Shown: positions 54,773 through 63,902, counted from the first letter of the stretch. The stretch is 64,000 bases of DNA from Mycobacterium sp. 1100029.7 (GCF_001665235.1 NZ_LZSC01000084.1:38825-102824), one strand, 5' to 3'. A program made the numbers and translations. Notes: generated by a model from the sequence alone, not told the origin.

Positions 54773-55507
54773 TCACTGGACCGCGGTGCCGAACAGGTGC
54801 CCGACACCGTAGGTGAAGCCCAGGCCGACGGCACCTCCGAGCACGACACGCAGCACCGCCCGCCATACGCTGCCGCCGCCGATCCGGGCGCTCAGCGTCC
54901 CGGTAAGGGCCAGGGCGGCAAGTACGGCGACGAAAGTCACCGGTACCCGAAATGCCGTGGGCGGCAAGAGGATAGACGCCAACGGCAACAGCGCTCCGAT
55001 CACGAATGAGGCCGCCGAAGCGGCGGCAGCTTGCCAGGGGTTGGCCAAGTCGTGGGGATTGATGTTGAGTTCGGCGTGCGCGTGGGCGGTCAGCGCATCG
55101 TGTTCGGTCAGCTCCTTGGCCACTTGCGCCGCGGTGTTTGGCGATAGACCTCGACGCCGGTAGATAGCGGTCAGCTCGGCCAGTTCCGCCTCGGGCAGGT
55201 GCCGTAGCTCGTTTCGTTCGGTGGCCAGTTGGGCTTTTTCGCTATCCCGCTGGCTGGACACCGAGACGAATTCGCCCAGTGCCATGGAGGCCGCACCACC
55301 GACCAGGGCTGCCAACCCAGCGGTGAAGATCGGACCGCGTTCGGTGGTGGCCCCCGCGACACCGACCACCAGCCCGGCCACCGAAACGATGCCGTCGTTG
55401 GCGCCCAATACCGCCGCGCGCAGGCTATTGAGCCGACCCGAGGTGTGGCCGGCATGCGGTTCGGCGGCGTGGGTTGGCGGTTCCAAAGGTGGCTGATCCT
55501 GGCCCAT
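54773..55507 (-). CDS. VIT/CCC1 family membrane transporter
   Basis: 244 residues. N-terminal LRAAVLGANDGIVSVAGLVVGVAGA is the first TM with the D/G-rich family motif; GGAASMALGEFVSVSSQRDSEKAQLATER follows as TM2 plus the start of a cytosolic metal-binding helical hairpin with ELTAIYRRRGLSPNTAAQVAKELTEHDAL. Three C-terminal TMs complete five helices. VIT1 homologues carry Fe2+ or Mn2+ with protons. Here it could detoxify iron or manganese. ATG 55507 reads away from the SnoaL-like gene. Confidence 0.87.
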   Translation of the reverse strand: MGQDQPPLEPPTHAAEPHAGHTSGRLNSLRAAVLGANDGIVSVAGLVVGVAGATTERGPIFTAGLAALVGGAASMALGEFVSVSSQRDSEKAQLATERNELRHLPEAELAELTAIYRRRGLSPNTAAQVAKELTEHDALTAHAHAELNINPHDLANPWQAAAASAASFVIGALLPLASILLPPTAFRVPVTFVAVLAALALTGTLSARIGGGSVWRAVLRVVLGGAVGLGFTYGVGHLFGTAVQ

Positions 55508-55635
55508 GTCGCATAGCCAAGCGCATGTTCACCCGGTCGCGCCAGCAAGTGCAGCCTCATCAAACTTTGCCGCGGTCAACGACGTTATGCTCGCACCCGT
55601 CCGACGTTGGCGACCAATGCACCGGAGGTGTGCTG

Positions 55636-56010
55636 ATGACGCGGTCCGCTCGGGAAGTCGTCGAACTCTACAATCTGGTCGTCTGGAACCAGCGCGATTT
55701 CGCGCTGGCCGAGGAGTTGATCGGCGACACCGTCACCCGGCATGAGGTGGGCAAGGCGACCGTGCTCTCCCACGAGCAGGCGGTGAAACGCATCATCGAT
55801 CACTGGGCGATGTTCGAGACCATTCGTTTCGACCTGAATCTGGTGGTGGCAGGCGACGACGGCGAGCACGTGGCGATCGTGTACCAATCGCCGATGACGA
55901 CGAAAGACGGCACCGCGACCACCATCGGCAGTATGGAGATCTTCCGCGTCCTGGACGGCAGGATCACCGAGGTATGGAATTGCGGTTATCAGCAGGGTGT
56001 TTGGGAGTAA
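55636..56010 (+). CDS. SnoaL-like / nuclear transport factor 2 fold protein
   Basis: 124 residues from ATG 55636, with GGAGGTG 7 nt upstream; the open frame from 55474 overlaps the VIT gene and was dropped. The NTF2 fold is suggested by VVELYNLVVWNQRDFALAEELIGDTVTRHE, HVAIVYQSPMTTKDGTATTIGSMEIFRVLDGRITEVWN, the usual SnoaL polyketide-cyclase-like layout. Members isomerise or cyclise small substrates; some are steroid delta-isomerases. Substrate not known. Confidence 0.82.
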   Translation: MTRSAREVVELYNLVVWNQRDFALAEELIGDTVTRHEVGKATVLSHEQAVKRIIDHWAMFETIRFDLNLVVAGDDGEHVAIVYQSPMTTKDGTATTIGSMEIFRVLDGRITEVWNCGYQQGVWE

Positions 56011-56080
56011 GTCGGCAGCGCGTTGACCATAGGGGCAGCCGCCGCTAGTCTCTGAACAAATCTTTGGTCAGGGGGCACAC

Positions 56081-57157
56081 GTGGCAGGCAAGCGGCCCAA
56101 GGCGCGACCCGTCGCTGCCACCAACGCGGCGCTGCGCATCGGCATGAAGGTGGTGCCCTGGATCCCGCCCTGGCTCAAGCGCCTGCTCGCGGGCGGCAAA
56201 CCGATCATCATCGACGGCAATACGCTCGACCCCACGCTTCAATTGCTGATGGCCGGCCAACGAGGCACCGGTACCGGCGGGCTGTCGGCGTCCGGGGACC
56301 CGGAAGTGGCCCGCACCCTGATGCACGATTCGCATGTGCTGATGGCGCCCGAAATAGACGTGCCGACTCGAGATTTCACGATCCCAGGACCGGAAAGTTC
56401 GCTCCCGGTTCGGCATTACCGGGCGGCGGACGACCGACCAGCCCCGCTGCTGGCGTTCTTTCACGGCGGCGGATTCGTGGTGGGGGACATCGAATCTCAC
56501 GACGGGTTGTGTCGCACGATCTGCCGGGACGCGGCGATTCATGTGTTGTCCGTGGGCTACCGGCTGGCGCCCGAACACAAGGCCCCGGCCGCGGTCGAGG
56601 ACTGCGTCGCGGCCTACCGCTGGGCACTCGGACACGCAGCCGAGCTGGGTGCTGACCCGTCCCGGATCGGCGTCGGCGGCGACAGTGCGGGCGGCAATCT
56701 CGCGGCACTGGTCGCACTGCTCAGTCGCGACGAGGGAATTGCGCAACCGGTGCTGCAGGTGTTGATGTATCCGGTCATCGACCTGTCCGAGGAGACCGTC
56801 TCGCGAAAGCTGTTCTCCGACGGTTTCTTTCTGTCCAAACGCGATCGGGAATGGTTCACCGACCTGTATCTGCGGGGCAGCGGTGTCGCCGCCGACGAGG
56901 CGTGGGTCTCGCCGCTGAAGGCCGCCGATCTCTCCGGCCTGGCACCCGCCCTGGTGGTCACCGCCGGATTCGATCCACTGCGCGACGAAGGCAACGAGTA
57001 CGCCACCGCGTTGCGTTCGGCGGGCGTCCTGGTGGACCATCGTCAGTTCGATTCGCTGACCCACGGTTTCGCCAGCATTGCGGCGTTCGGCGGCGGCAGT
57101 GCCGACGCGGTGATTGCGACCGTCTCGGCGATCCGCGCCCACTTCAGCCGCAGTTGA
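56081..57157 (+). CDS. Hormone-sensitive-lipase family esterase
   Basis: 358 residues, GTG 56081. The oxyanion-hole motif HGGG is at 128-131, the nucleophile elbow GDSAGG at 200-205 (Ser202), and DPLRDEGNEYA (acid) and LTHGF (His near 328) complete the triad; this is the HSL group (Lip family of mycobacteria). The basic N-terminus GKRPKARPVAATNAALRIGMKVVPWIPPWLKRLL could associate with membrane. Hydrolyses carboxyl esters; physiological substrate unknown. Convergent with a P450 gene (4 bp). Confidence 0.9.
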   Translation: MAGKRPKARPVAATNAALRIGMKVVPWIPPWLKRLLAGGKPIIIDGNTLDPTLQLLMAGQRGTGTGGLSASGDPEVARTLMHDSHVLMAPEIDVPTRDFTIPGPESSLPVRHYRAADDRPAPLLAFFHGGGFVVGDIESHDGLCRTICRDAAIHVLSVGYRLAPEHKAPAAVEDCVAAYRWALGHAAELGADPSRIGVGGDSAGGNLAALVALLSRDEGIAQPVLQVLMYPVIDLSEETVSRKLFSDGFFLSKRDREWFTDLYLRGSGVAADEAWVSPLKAADLSGLAPALVVTAGFDPLRDEGNEYATALRSAGVLVDHRQFDSLTHGFASIAAFGGGSADAVIATVSAIRAHFSRS

Positions 57158-57161
57158 GGCG

Positions 57162-58406
57162 TCAGGCCTGGAACGCGATGGGTAGGCTCTCCGGTCCACT
57201 CAGGCCGACGAGCGGCTTCCAGGGCGCCGGTCCGATCTTGCGAGGATTCGCGATCCGGCGGGTGACGGCTTTCAGCGCCTCGGCGATTTCGAGCCTGGCC
57301 AGGTTCGCACCAAGGCAATGGTGCACGCCCGCACCGAAATTGAGCACGGGCGGCAAGCCGGTGCGGGTGATGTCGAATCGGTTGGGATCGTCGTAGATCG
57401 CCGGATCACGGTTCGCTACAGCGGTATTCGCGAACACCATGGTACCCGCGCGGAAGCGGACCCCCGCGAGTTCGACGTCCTCGGCGACGACACGCACCAG
57501 GGAGGTGGCGATCGGGGAGTGCCGCATGGTCTCGTCGACGGCGGACATCGCCAGCTCGGGCGTGCTTCGCAGCAGCTCCCACTGGTCGGGGTGCTCGCAG
57601 AGGACCCCGATGGACGCGGCGACCTGGTTGCGCGTGGTGTCGGTGCCCGCGAGCAGCAGCGAAGCGGCGAGCATTCGCAGCTCTTCGGTGTCCAGACGCT
57701 CCCCGTCGTGCTCGGCGCGGATGAGGTCGGAGAGCAGGTCGTCGGTCAGGGTGTGGCGGCGGCGGGCGATCATGTCGTCGACGTAGTCGTCGAGTTCGCC
57801 CCAGGCGCGCATCACGTCGGGAACGCCGTCGGCGGTGAAGGTGAAGTTGAATGCCGCGAAGACGTCGTCCGCCCACACCGAAAACCGTTGCCAGTCTTCG
57901 CGGGGCGCACCGAGCAACGCGCAGATGACGGGGACCGGATACGGCCGCGCGATGTCGGCGACGACGTCGCAGTGACCGCGGCGGCTGATCGGTCCGACGA
58001 GCTCGTCGATGACGCCGGCGATCGTGGTGTGTAGGCGCTCGACCGCACGAAGGGTGAACGCCTTGGACACGACGCTGCGGACGCGCTGATGTCTGGCGCC
58101 CTCCATGCCCAGCAGCGAGTTGATGACCTTGTCCCAGAGCGGGCCGGACGTGATGCCCTGGACCGCCAGAATGTATCCCGGCGGGATCTGGAACCGGCTG
58201 TCCCGGAGCAGGTTTCGAACCAGTTCGTAGGAGAGCACCTCGGGTCCATACGGCCCCAGTGCGATCGGCGACAGCAGCTGCGCAGCCTGAAGCTGCGGGT
58301 ACACCTGCGCGGGTGTGGCGGTGGCGACGTCGTACTCGATGGTCGGCAGACCCGCGTCGAACACACTCGGACGAGAAGTGCTGACAGGGGTAATCGTCCC
58401 CTCCAT
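57162..58406 (-). CDS. Cytochrome P450
   Basis: 414 residues from ATG 58406; the frame extends to 58442 but begins MEGTITPVST. The I-helix AGTDTTRNQ, K-helix ETMR (ExxR), and heme loop FGAGVHHCLGANLARLE (Cys near 362) are intact. Its sequence is CYP-like of the bacterial soluble type, with no membrane anchor. Number cannot be assigned from sequence alone. The reductase and ferredoxin are not encoded beside it. Part of the oxidative accessory block. Confidence 0.92.
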   Translation of the reverse strand: MEGTITPVSTSRPSVFDAGLPTIEYDVATATPAQVYPQLQAAQLLSPIALGPYGPEVLSYELVRNLLRDSRFQIPPGYILAVQGITSGPLWDKVINSLLGMEGARHQRVRSVVSKAFTLRAVERLHTTIAGVIDELVGPISRRGHCDVVADIARPYPVPVICALLGAPREDWQRFSVWADDVFAAFNFTFTADGVPDVMRAWGELDDYVDDMIARRRHTLTDDLLSDLIRAEHDGERLDTEELRMLAASLLLAGTDTTRNQVAASIGVLCEHPDQWELLRSTPELAMSAVDETMRHSPIATSLVRVVAEDVELAGVRFRAGTMVFANTAVANRDPAIYDDPNRFDITRTGLPPVLNFGAGVHHCLGANLARLEIAEALKAVTRRIANPRKIGPAPWKPLVGLSGPESLPIAFQA

Positions 58407-58608
58407 CCGTTCGAGACGCGATAAGCGACAGTGACCTGCCACTTCGTTGGATCTTAGGACGGCCAGGGGCGCTTCTCCAGAGCGCCTTGCACGAAAACAG
58501 GCAACGTTGTTAGGAAGCGGACGTTCTGCGCGAAGGCGAAACCCCCGCGCGGCGACGTGCAGTTGGGGACCACCCTTGCCGAGTTGGGTCTCGATGATTC
58601 ACCCAGCC

Positions 58609-58869
58609 TCACCGATGTATTGGCCACGCCTCCAGATATGCGTCGATCGCGGCCTCAATCGCCAGCCCATACTCAGTTGGCGCATAGTCGGGTCCGAAGT
58701 TTTCCCGCAAAGCCGGCGCGAGAACGCCCGACACGACGCCATCGCTCTGGTCGTTGGTAGGTTTCTGCGCGGCACGCAGCTCGGCCAACAGAACGGGGTT
58801 ACGACGCTCGAGTTCTTCGACGATTAGCGCTCGGGCCCTGTCCGGGATGGCGTCGAACACCTCACTCAT
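58609..58869 (-). CDS. Small protein of unknown function
   Basis: 86 residues from ATG 58869, with GAAGGA just upstream (a GTG at 58881 is possible). The sequence MSEVFDAIPDRARALIVEELERRNPVLLAELRAAQ then VSGVLAPALRENFGPDYAPTEYGLAIEAAIDAYLEAW is well balanced and helical, with a clear ribosome site and no frame artefacts. I do not recognise the family. It lies isolated between the P450 and thiolase genes, all on the same strand. Confidence 0.55.
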   Translation of the reverse strand: MSEVFDAIPDRARALIVEELERRNPVLLAELRAAQKPTNDQSDGVVSGVLAPALRENFGPDYAPTEYGLAIEAAIDAYLEAWPIHR

Positions 58870-59062
58870 GGATTCCTTCACCCATCCCGACTATTTGCCC
58901 ATGCGGTATCACTTTTCCGTCCGTACTAAGAATGACCGTCGCATCCTTGCCCACAGCAGTTTTTCCGTCCCTCCGGGACGTTTCTGTACCCGCGCGCGTA
59001 CGCGGCGCCGGTTTTGGCTGGTCAGTCGATAGTGCTGCGCACTATCGCGTCCAGCACCATTC

Positions 59063-60250
59063 CTAGCCGAGCCGCTCGATGATCGTGGCGTTGGCCATGC
59101 CGCCGCCCTCACACATCGTTTGCAACCCGTACCGGCCGCCACGCTGCTCCAAGGCGTTGACAAGTGTGGTCATGATGCGGGCTCCGCTGGCGCCCAACGG
59201 GTGTCCGATCGCAATTGCGCCACCGTTGACGTTGGTCTTGGCCAAATCGGCACCGGTGTCATGCGCCCAGGCGAGCACCACGGGTGCGAATGCCTCGTTG
59301 ACCTCGAACAGGTCGATGTCGGCCAGCGTCAGACCCGCTTTCGACAGCACCTTCTCGGTCGCCGGGATGACGCCGGTCAGCATGTAGAGCGGGTCGTCGC
59401 CCACCACGGTCGTGGTGTGAATCCGGGCCAACGGGCGCAGTCCCAACTTCTTCGCGACCTCACTGGTCGTGATCAGCACCGCGGCGCTGCCGTCGGAAAG
59501 CGGCGACGAGTTGCCGGGCGTGATCTCCCAATTGATCTGCGGGAAGCGCTCTTTCATCTTGTCGCTGTAGAACGCCGGCGCAAGCGTCGCCAGTGTCTCC
59601 ACCGTGGTAGCGGGACGGATGATCTCGTCGGTGTGCAGGCCGGCGATCGGAATCAGCTCGTTTTCGAACAACCCGTCCTTGGTCGCACGCGCCGCCTTGT
59701 CGTGGCTGCCGGCGGAGAACTCGTCGAGCTGCGTGCGTGAGAACCCCCACTTCGCGGCGATCAGCTCGGCGCTGATGCCCTGCGGGACCAAGCCTTCGGG
59801 GTAGCGCGCGGCCATCCCTTCGCCGAACGGGTCACTACCCGGCAATACCTGGGTGCCCATCGGTACCCGGCTCATCGACTCCACACCGGCGGCGATCACC
59901 AGGTCGTAGGCGCCGGCGATCACGCCATGCGCGGCGAAGCTGATGGCCTGCTGGCTGCTGCCACACTGCCGGTCGATCGTCACGCCGGGAACCGATTCGG
60001 GGAAGCCCGCGCCCAGCAACGCATTTCGGGCGATGTTCACGGACTGATCACCCACCTGGGTGACGGCGCCGGCAATGACGTCGTCGACCTGTGCCGGATC
60101 CACACCGGTGCGGGCGACGAGTTCGCGCAGGCTGTGCGCCAGCAGGTCGACGGGCAGCACGTCATGCAGCGCGCCGCTGGCTTTGCCCTTGCCGATCGGG
60201 GTGCGGACAGCGCCGACGATCACCGCGTCGCGGCCTTGAATACCGGTCAT
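59063..60250 (-). CDS. Acetyl-CoA acetyltransferase (thiolase, FadA family)
   Basis: 395 residues. Nucleophile Cys96 in DRQCGSSQQA; the C-terminal His in GHPLGASGARI (near 349) and Cys in TMCEGGG (near 383) complete the catalytic set; NEAF near 315 also fits. It cleaves 3-ketoacyl-CoA in beta-oxidation or ring degradation, or condenses acetyl-CoA. Similar to both FadA5- and FadA6-type sequences but I cannot place it precisely. Divergent from an HxlR regulator with an inverted repeat in the 88-bp gap. Confidence 0.9.
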   Translation of the reverse strand: MTGIQGRDAVIVGAVRTPIGKGKASGALHDVLPVDLLAHSLRELVARTGVDPAQVDDVIAGAVTQVGDQSVNIARNALLGAGFPESVPGVTIDRQCGSSQQAISFAAHGVIAGAYDLVIAAGVESMSRVPMGTQVLPGSDPFGEGMAARYPEGLVPQGISAELIAAKWGFSRTQLDEFSAGSHDKAARATKDGLFENELIPIAGLHTDEIIRPATTVETLATLAPAFYSDKMKERFPQINWEITPGNSSPLSDGSAAVLITTSEVAKKLGLRPLARIHTTTVVGDDPLYMLTGVIPATEKVLSKAGLTLADIDLFEVNEAFAPVVLAWAHDTGADLAKTNVNGGAIAIGHPLGASGARIMTTLVNALEQRGGRYGLQTMCEGGGMANATIIERLG

Positions 60251-60281
60251 GACTCCTCCTTGAGCCCTAAGTATTGCTTGC

Positions 60282-60307
60282 TATACCCAGCAAAACGCCT
60301 AGGTATA
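60282..60307. promoter_or_regulatory. Inverted repeat between thiolase and hxlR genes
   Basis: TATACC (60282-60287) and GGTATA (60302-60307), centre-to-centre 20 bp, in a markedly A/T-rich stretch. The spacing suits a dimeric winged-helix regulator binding on one face of the helix. It sits in the divergent promoter region and is a fair candidate operator for the HxlR protein. Confidence 0.45.
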
Positions 60308-60338
60308 CTAAAATCAACCCAGACGGGAGGTGATCTAG

Positions 60339-60812
60339 ATGACATTTCTGCAAGGCGCCCTGGCAGACCGGGAGAAATGGTCGGCGGTCGGTCAGTGCGC
60401 GATCGAAAAGGCGATGGCGGTGGTCGGCACCAAGTCGGCGATGCTGATCATGCGGGAGGCCTACTACGGCACCACCCGGTTCGACGACTTCGCCCGCCGG
60501 GTCGGCATCACCAAGGCGGCCACGTCGGCGCGCCTGGCCGAGCTGGTCGACCTGGGGTTGTTGGAACGCCGGCCCTACCAGGAGCCGGGGCAGCGCAGCC
60601 GCGAGGAGTACGTGCTGACCGAGGCCGGCATCGACTTCATGCCGGTGGTCTGGGCCCTGTTCGAGTGGGGCCGCCAGCATCTGCCGGGCCGTCACCGGCT
60701 GCAGCTCACGCATGTCGGCTGCGGCGCCGAGGCAAGCGTCGAAATTCGATGCGCCAAGGGCCATCGGGTACCGCCCGACGAGCTCGGTATGCGGGTGGCT
60801 AAGTCTCCCTGA
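60339..60812 (+). CDS. HxlR family transcriptional regulator
   Basis: 157 residues, ATG 60339 with GGGAGG upstream. The core is VGTKSAMLIMREAYYGTTRFDDFARRVGITKAATSARLAELVDLGLLERRPYQEPGQRSREEYVLTEAG, the HxlR winged helix. The C-terminal tail has two Cys (VGCGAEASVEIRCAKGH) that might bind metal or sense redox. Probably controls the divergent thiolase. Its 3' end overlaps the convergent rsgA gene by 14 bp. Confidence 0.88.
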   Translation: MTFLQGALADREKWSAVGQCAIEKAMAVVGTKSAMLIMREAYYGTTRFDDFARRVGITKAATSARLAELVDLGLLERRPYQEPGQRSREEYVLTEAGIDFMPVVWALFEWGRQHLPGRHRLQLTHVGCGAEASVEIRCAKGHRVPPDELGMRVAKSP

Positions 60813-61791
60813 GCGCGGCGAGTAACCGTCGCGCCGCCTCGACCCGGCGCGCCGCGGGCCCCGTCAGGGTGTCCAGCGCGCATTCCGGGTCTGCCGGCGG
60901 TCCCATGTGGCCGCAGCCGCGCGGGCAATCCTGCACCGTCTCAGCAAGATCGGAGAATGCCAGCAGCACGTCGTCGGGCCGGATGTGGGCCAGCCCGAAC
61001 GAACGGATGCCGGGGGTGTCGATCACCCAACCCGAACCCGCTCGCGTCGGCTCCAGGGGCAGTGCGACCGACTGCGTCGAGGTGTGTCGGCCCCTACCGA
61101 TATCGGTGACCTCACCGACAGCCCGATCAGCTTCGGGCACAAGACGATTGACCAATGTCGATTTGCCGACCCCGGAATGTCCCAGCAACACGGTGATCTT
61201 CTCGTCGAGCAGATCGACGACCGCCAGCAGGGGATCGTCACGGCCCGCGGCGACGACCGTCAGGTCAAGATCGGCGAACTGCTTCGCGAACGGCTCGGGC
61301 GGAGCAAGGTCGGTTTTGGTCAAGCACAGAATCGGGGTCAGGCCCCCCGCGTAGGCGGCGATCAGCGCCCGGTCGACCAGACCGGTGCGTGGCGGTGGGT
61401 CGGCGAGCGCGACGACGATGAGCAGTTGATCGGCGTTGGCGACGACCACCCGTTCGGTGGGGTCGGTGTCATCGGCGGTGCGCCGCAACACCGTTCGCCG
61501 CTCACCGCGACGCACGATGCGGGCCAGGGTGTCCGGTCGCCCGGACAGGTCACCCACCACGTCGACGTCGTCGCCGACCACGATCGGGGTGCGGCCCAGT
61601 TCGCGGGCCCGCATGGCGGTGACCCGGTGCTCGGGCCGTCCGCCCAGTACGCATCCCCAACGGCCGCGGTCCACGCTGACCACCATGGCGGCCTCGGCGT
61701 CGGCGTGTTCAGGACGGGTTTTGGTCCGGGGTCGTGAACCCCGGCCGGATCGGACCTTGACGTCGGATTCGTCGTAGTCGCCCGGCTTCAA
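60799..61791 (-). CDS. rsgA: Ribosome small subunit GTPase RsgA (Rv3228 homologue)
   Basis: 330 residues from a TTG at 61791, whose last bases form the aroA stop (TTGA overlap); the same length as the ortholog. It is a circularly permuted GTPase: G4 TKTDLA precedes G1 GHSGVGKSTLVNRL (P-loop) and G3 DTPGIRSFGL. The zinc knob is seen in the C-terminal CPRGCGHMGPPADPECAL. It helps 30S maturation. The region before residue 1 in the longer frame (to 61941) is antisense noise. Confidence 0.91.
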   Translation of the reverse strand: MKPGDYDESDVKVRSGRGSRPRTKTRPEHADAEAAMVVSVDRGRWGCVLGGRPEHRVTAMRARELGRTPIVVGDDVDVVGDLSGRPDTLARIVRRGERRTVLRRTADDTDPTERVVVANADQLLIVVALADPPPRTGLVDRALIAAYAGGLTPILCLTKTDLAPPEPFAKQFADLDLTVVAAGRDDPLLAVVDLLDEKITVLLGHSGVGKSTLVNRLVPEADRAVGEVTDIGRGRHTSTQSVALPLEPTRAGSGWVIDTPGIRSFGLAHIRPDDVLLAFSDLAETVQDCPRGCGHMGPPADPECALDTLTGPAARRVEAARRLLAALRET

Positions 61792-63080
61792 ACGCTGGAC
61801 TCCAGCATGCGTGCCCACAGCTGCGGGAACTCCGGCAGCGTCTTGGAGGTGGAGTCGATGTCGTCGATCTGGACTCCGTCGATTCGCAGTCCCACGATGG
61901 CGCCGGCCATCGCCATCCGATGGTCGGCGTAGGCGCGCCAAATGCCGGAATGCAGTGGCGTCGAGGTGATTACCAGGCCGTCGTCGGTTTCCCGGCAGTC
62001 GCCGCCTAGCCGGTTGATCTCGGTGCTCAGTGCAGCCAGCCGATCGGTTTCGTGGCCACGCAAGTGCGCGATGCCGCTCAGCCGTGACACCGAACCGGGC
62101 TGCGCCAGCGCTGCCAGCGCGGCCAGCGAGGGCGTCAGCTCACCGACGGCACCCAGGTCGACATCGAAACCTTGGTAGCCGTCCGCCGCGCCACGTATCT
62201 CCAGAGTTGAATCAGATTGGGTGACAACGGCATTCAGTTTGCTTAGAACGTCGATGATGTCGGCGGCGGGTTGCACACTGTCGGCGGGCCAACCGGTGAT
62301 GCGTACGGTGCCACCGGTGACGACGGCCGCCGCCAGGAACGGGACGGCGTTGGTGAGGTCGGGTTCCACCTCCCAGTGCCGGGCCGCGACCGGGCCCGGG
62401 CGCACCTGCCACCGGTTGGGTACCGAGTCGTCGATGTCGGCTCCGGCCTGGCGCAACATCACGGTCGTCATCGCGATGTGCGGCGCGGACGGCAACGACG
62501 TGCCGGTGTGCACGACCGTCAGTCCGTTACTGAACGAGGGCCCGCACAACAGCAGGCCGGACACGAACTGCGAGGAGGCCGAGGCGTCGATTTCCACCGT
62601 GCCGCCGGCGACCGAGCCACCGCCCTGCACCCGGAACGGCAGCCCGGTTCCCTCGATCGGGACGCCCAGGTGGCGCAGCGCGTCCAGCAGCGGCGCAATC
62701 GGCCGGGCCCGGGCCTGCTCGTCTCCGTCGAACACCACGGCGGCGTCGGCCAGTGCGGCCAGCGCCGGAACGAAGCGCAGCACCGTGCCGGCCAGGCCGC
62801 AGTCGACGCGCGCGTCCGGGGCGGGGTCGAGTCTGCCGGAGACCTTGAGCTCGGCGCCGTCCCCGTCGACATGCAGGCCCAGCGTGGTGAGCGCCCCGAT
62901 CATCAGGTCGGTATCCCTGCTGCGCAGCGCGCCGCTGATGGTCGAGGTGCCCTGGCCCTGCGCGCTCGAGAGCCCCGCGAGCACAAGCGTCCTATTGGTC
63001 TGCGATTTCGAACCCGGGACGGTGACGGTCGCGTGCACCGGCGACGGGGCGGTGGGGGCCGTCCAGGGCTCGGTGTTCAC
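61788..63080 (-). CDS. aroA: 3-phosphoshikimate 1-carboxyvinyltransferase (EPSP synthase)
   Basis: 430 residues. Shikimate pathway enzyme joining shikimate-3-P and PEP. The motifs are VPGSKSQTNRTLVLAGLSS near the N-terminus, DCGLAGTVLRFVPALAAL (PEP-binding region), ASASSQFVSGLLL, and SRLSGIAHLRGHETDRLAAL toward the C-terminus. Class I type, with the basic and acidic active-site residues visible (K in GSKSQ; R in LRGHETDR). Translationally coupled to rsgA. Divergent from the SRAP gene. Confidence 0.94.
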   Translation of the reverse strand: MNTEPWTAPTAPSPVHATVTVPGSKSQTNRTLVLAGLSSAQGQGTSTISGALRSRDTDLMIGALTTLGLHVDGDGAELKVSGRLDPAPDARVDCGLAGTVLRFVPALAALADAAVVFDGDEQARARPIAPLLDALRHLGVPIEGTGLPFRVQGGGSVAGGTVEIDASASSQFVSGLLLCGPSFSNGLTVVHTGTSLPSAPHIAMTTVMLRQAGADIDDSVPNRWQVRPGPVAARHWEVEPDLTNAVPFLAAAVVTGGTVRITGWPADSVQPAADIIDVLSKLNAVVTQSDSTLEIRGAADGYQGFDVDLGAVGELTPSLAALAALAQPGSVSRLSGIAHLRGHETDRLAALSTEINRLGGDCRETDDGLVITSTPLHSGIWRAYADHRMAMAGAIVGLRIDGVQIDDIDSTSKTLPEFPQLWARMLESSV

Positions 63081-63134
63081 GGCTTCATCCTGCCGTGTCG
63101 GCGGGTGTCGTGGGTACCGGGCACCATGGACGTT

Positions 63135-63899
63135 ATGTGCGGACGGTTTGCGGTCACGACGGATCCGGCCTTGCTGGCCGAGAAGATCAAGGCGATCGAC
63201 GAAGCGACTGGTACCTCGGAGCGTGCGGGGGAGCCCAACTACAACGTGGCACCCACGGCCAATATCGCGACGGTGGTGTCACGCCACAGTGAGCCTGACG
63301 ACGAGCCGACCCGCCGCGTCCGGCTGATGCGCTGGGGACTGATTCCGCCGTGGGTCAAGGCGGGTCCGGACGGCACTCCCGACAACAAGGGTCCGTTGCT
63401 GATCAACGCCCGGGCCGACAAGGTCGCCAGCTCGCCGGCCTTCCGTGGATCGGCGAAAAGCAAACGCTGCCTGGTGCCAATGGACGGCTGGTATGAATGG
63501 CGGGCCAATGCCGATGATGCCGCCGGTAAGAAGGTCGCCAAGACGCCGTTCTTCCTGCACCGCGACGACGGCGACATGCTGTTCATGGCGGGTTTGTGGT
63601 CGGTGTGGAAGCCGGGTAAAGAGGAAGATCCGCTGCTGAGCTGCACGATCATCACCACCGACGCCGTTGGCGAGCTGGCGCAGATCCACGACCGGATGCC
63701 GCTGATCCTTCCCGAGCGCGACTGGGATGCCTGGCTGAATCCCGATGTTCCCCTCGACGACGAGCTCTTGGCCCAACCGCCCGATGTCCGAGGCATCGAA
63801 ATGCGCCAGGTGTCGAGGCTAGTAAACAGCGTCCGCAACAACGGGCCTCAACTTCTCGATCCGGCCGAGCCGGAGCCCGAACAGATCACCCTGTTGTAG
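63135..63899 (+). CDS. SRAP domain protein (HMCES/YedK, Rv3226c homologue)
   Basis: 254 residues starting at the ATG of MCGRF, because the catalytic Cys must follow the initiator Met; an ATG three codons earlier would bury it. SRAP proteins trap abasic sites in single-stranded DNA through Cys2. Other conserved blocks: PNYNVAPTANIATVV, LMRWGLIPPW, NARADKVASSPAFRGSAKSKRCLVPMDGWYEW, and IHDRMPLILP with the active-site His. Genome-maintenance gene. M. tuberculosis has the same gene beside aroA. Confidence 0.92.
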   Translation: MCGRFAVTTDPALLAEKIKAIDEATGTSERAGEPNYNVAPTANIATVVSRHSEPDDEPTRRVRLMRWGLIPPWVKAGPDGTPDNKGPLLINARADKVASSPAFRGSAKSKRCLVPMDGWYEWRANADDAAGKKVAKTPFFLHRDDGDMLFMAGLWSVWKPGKEEDPLLSCTIITTDAVGELAQIHDRMPLILPERDWDAWLNPDVPLDDELLAQPPDVRGIEMRQVSRLVNSVRNNGPQLLDPAEPEPEQITLL

Positions 63900-63902
63900 C
63901 TG

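Noticed and set aside
58557..58760. Plus-strand frame with plausible start LGTTLAELGLDDSPSLTDVLATPP
   Set aside because: It degenerates after about 30 codons and lies antisense to the better supported small gene at 58609-58869; at most a gene remnant.
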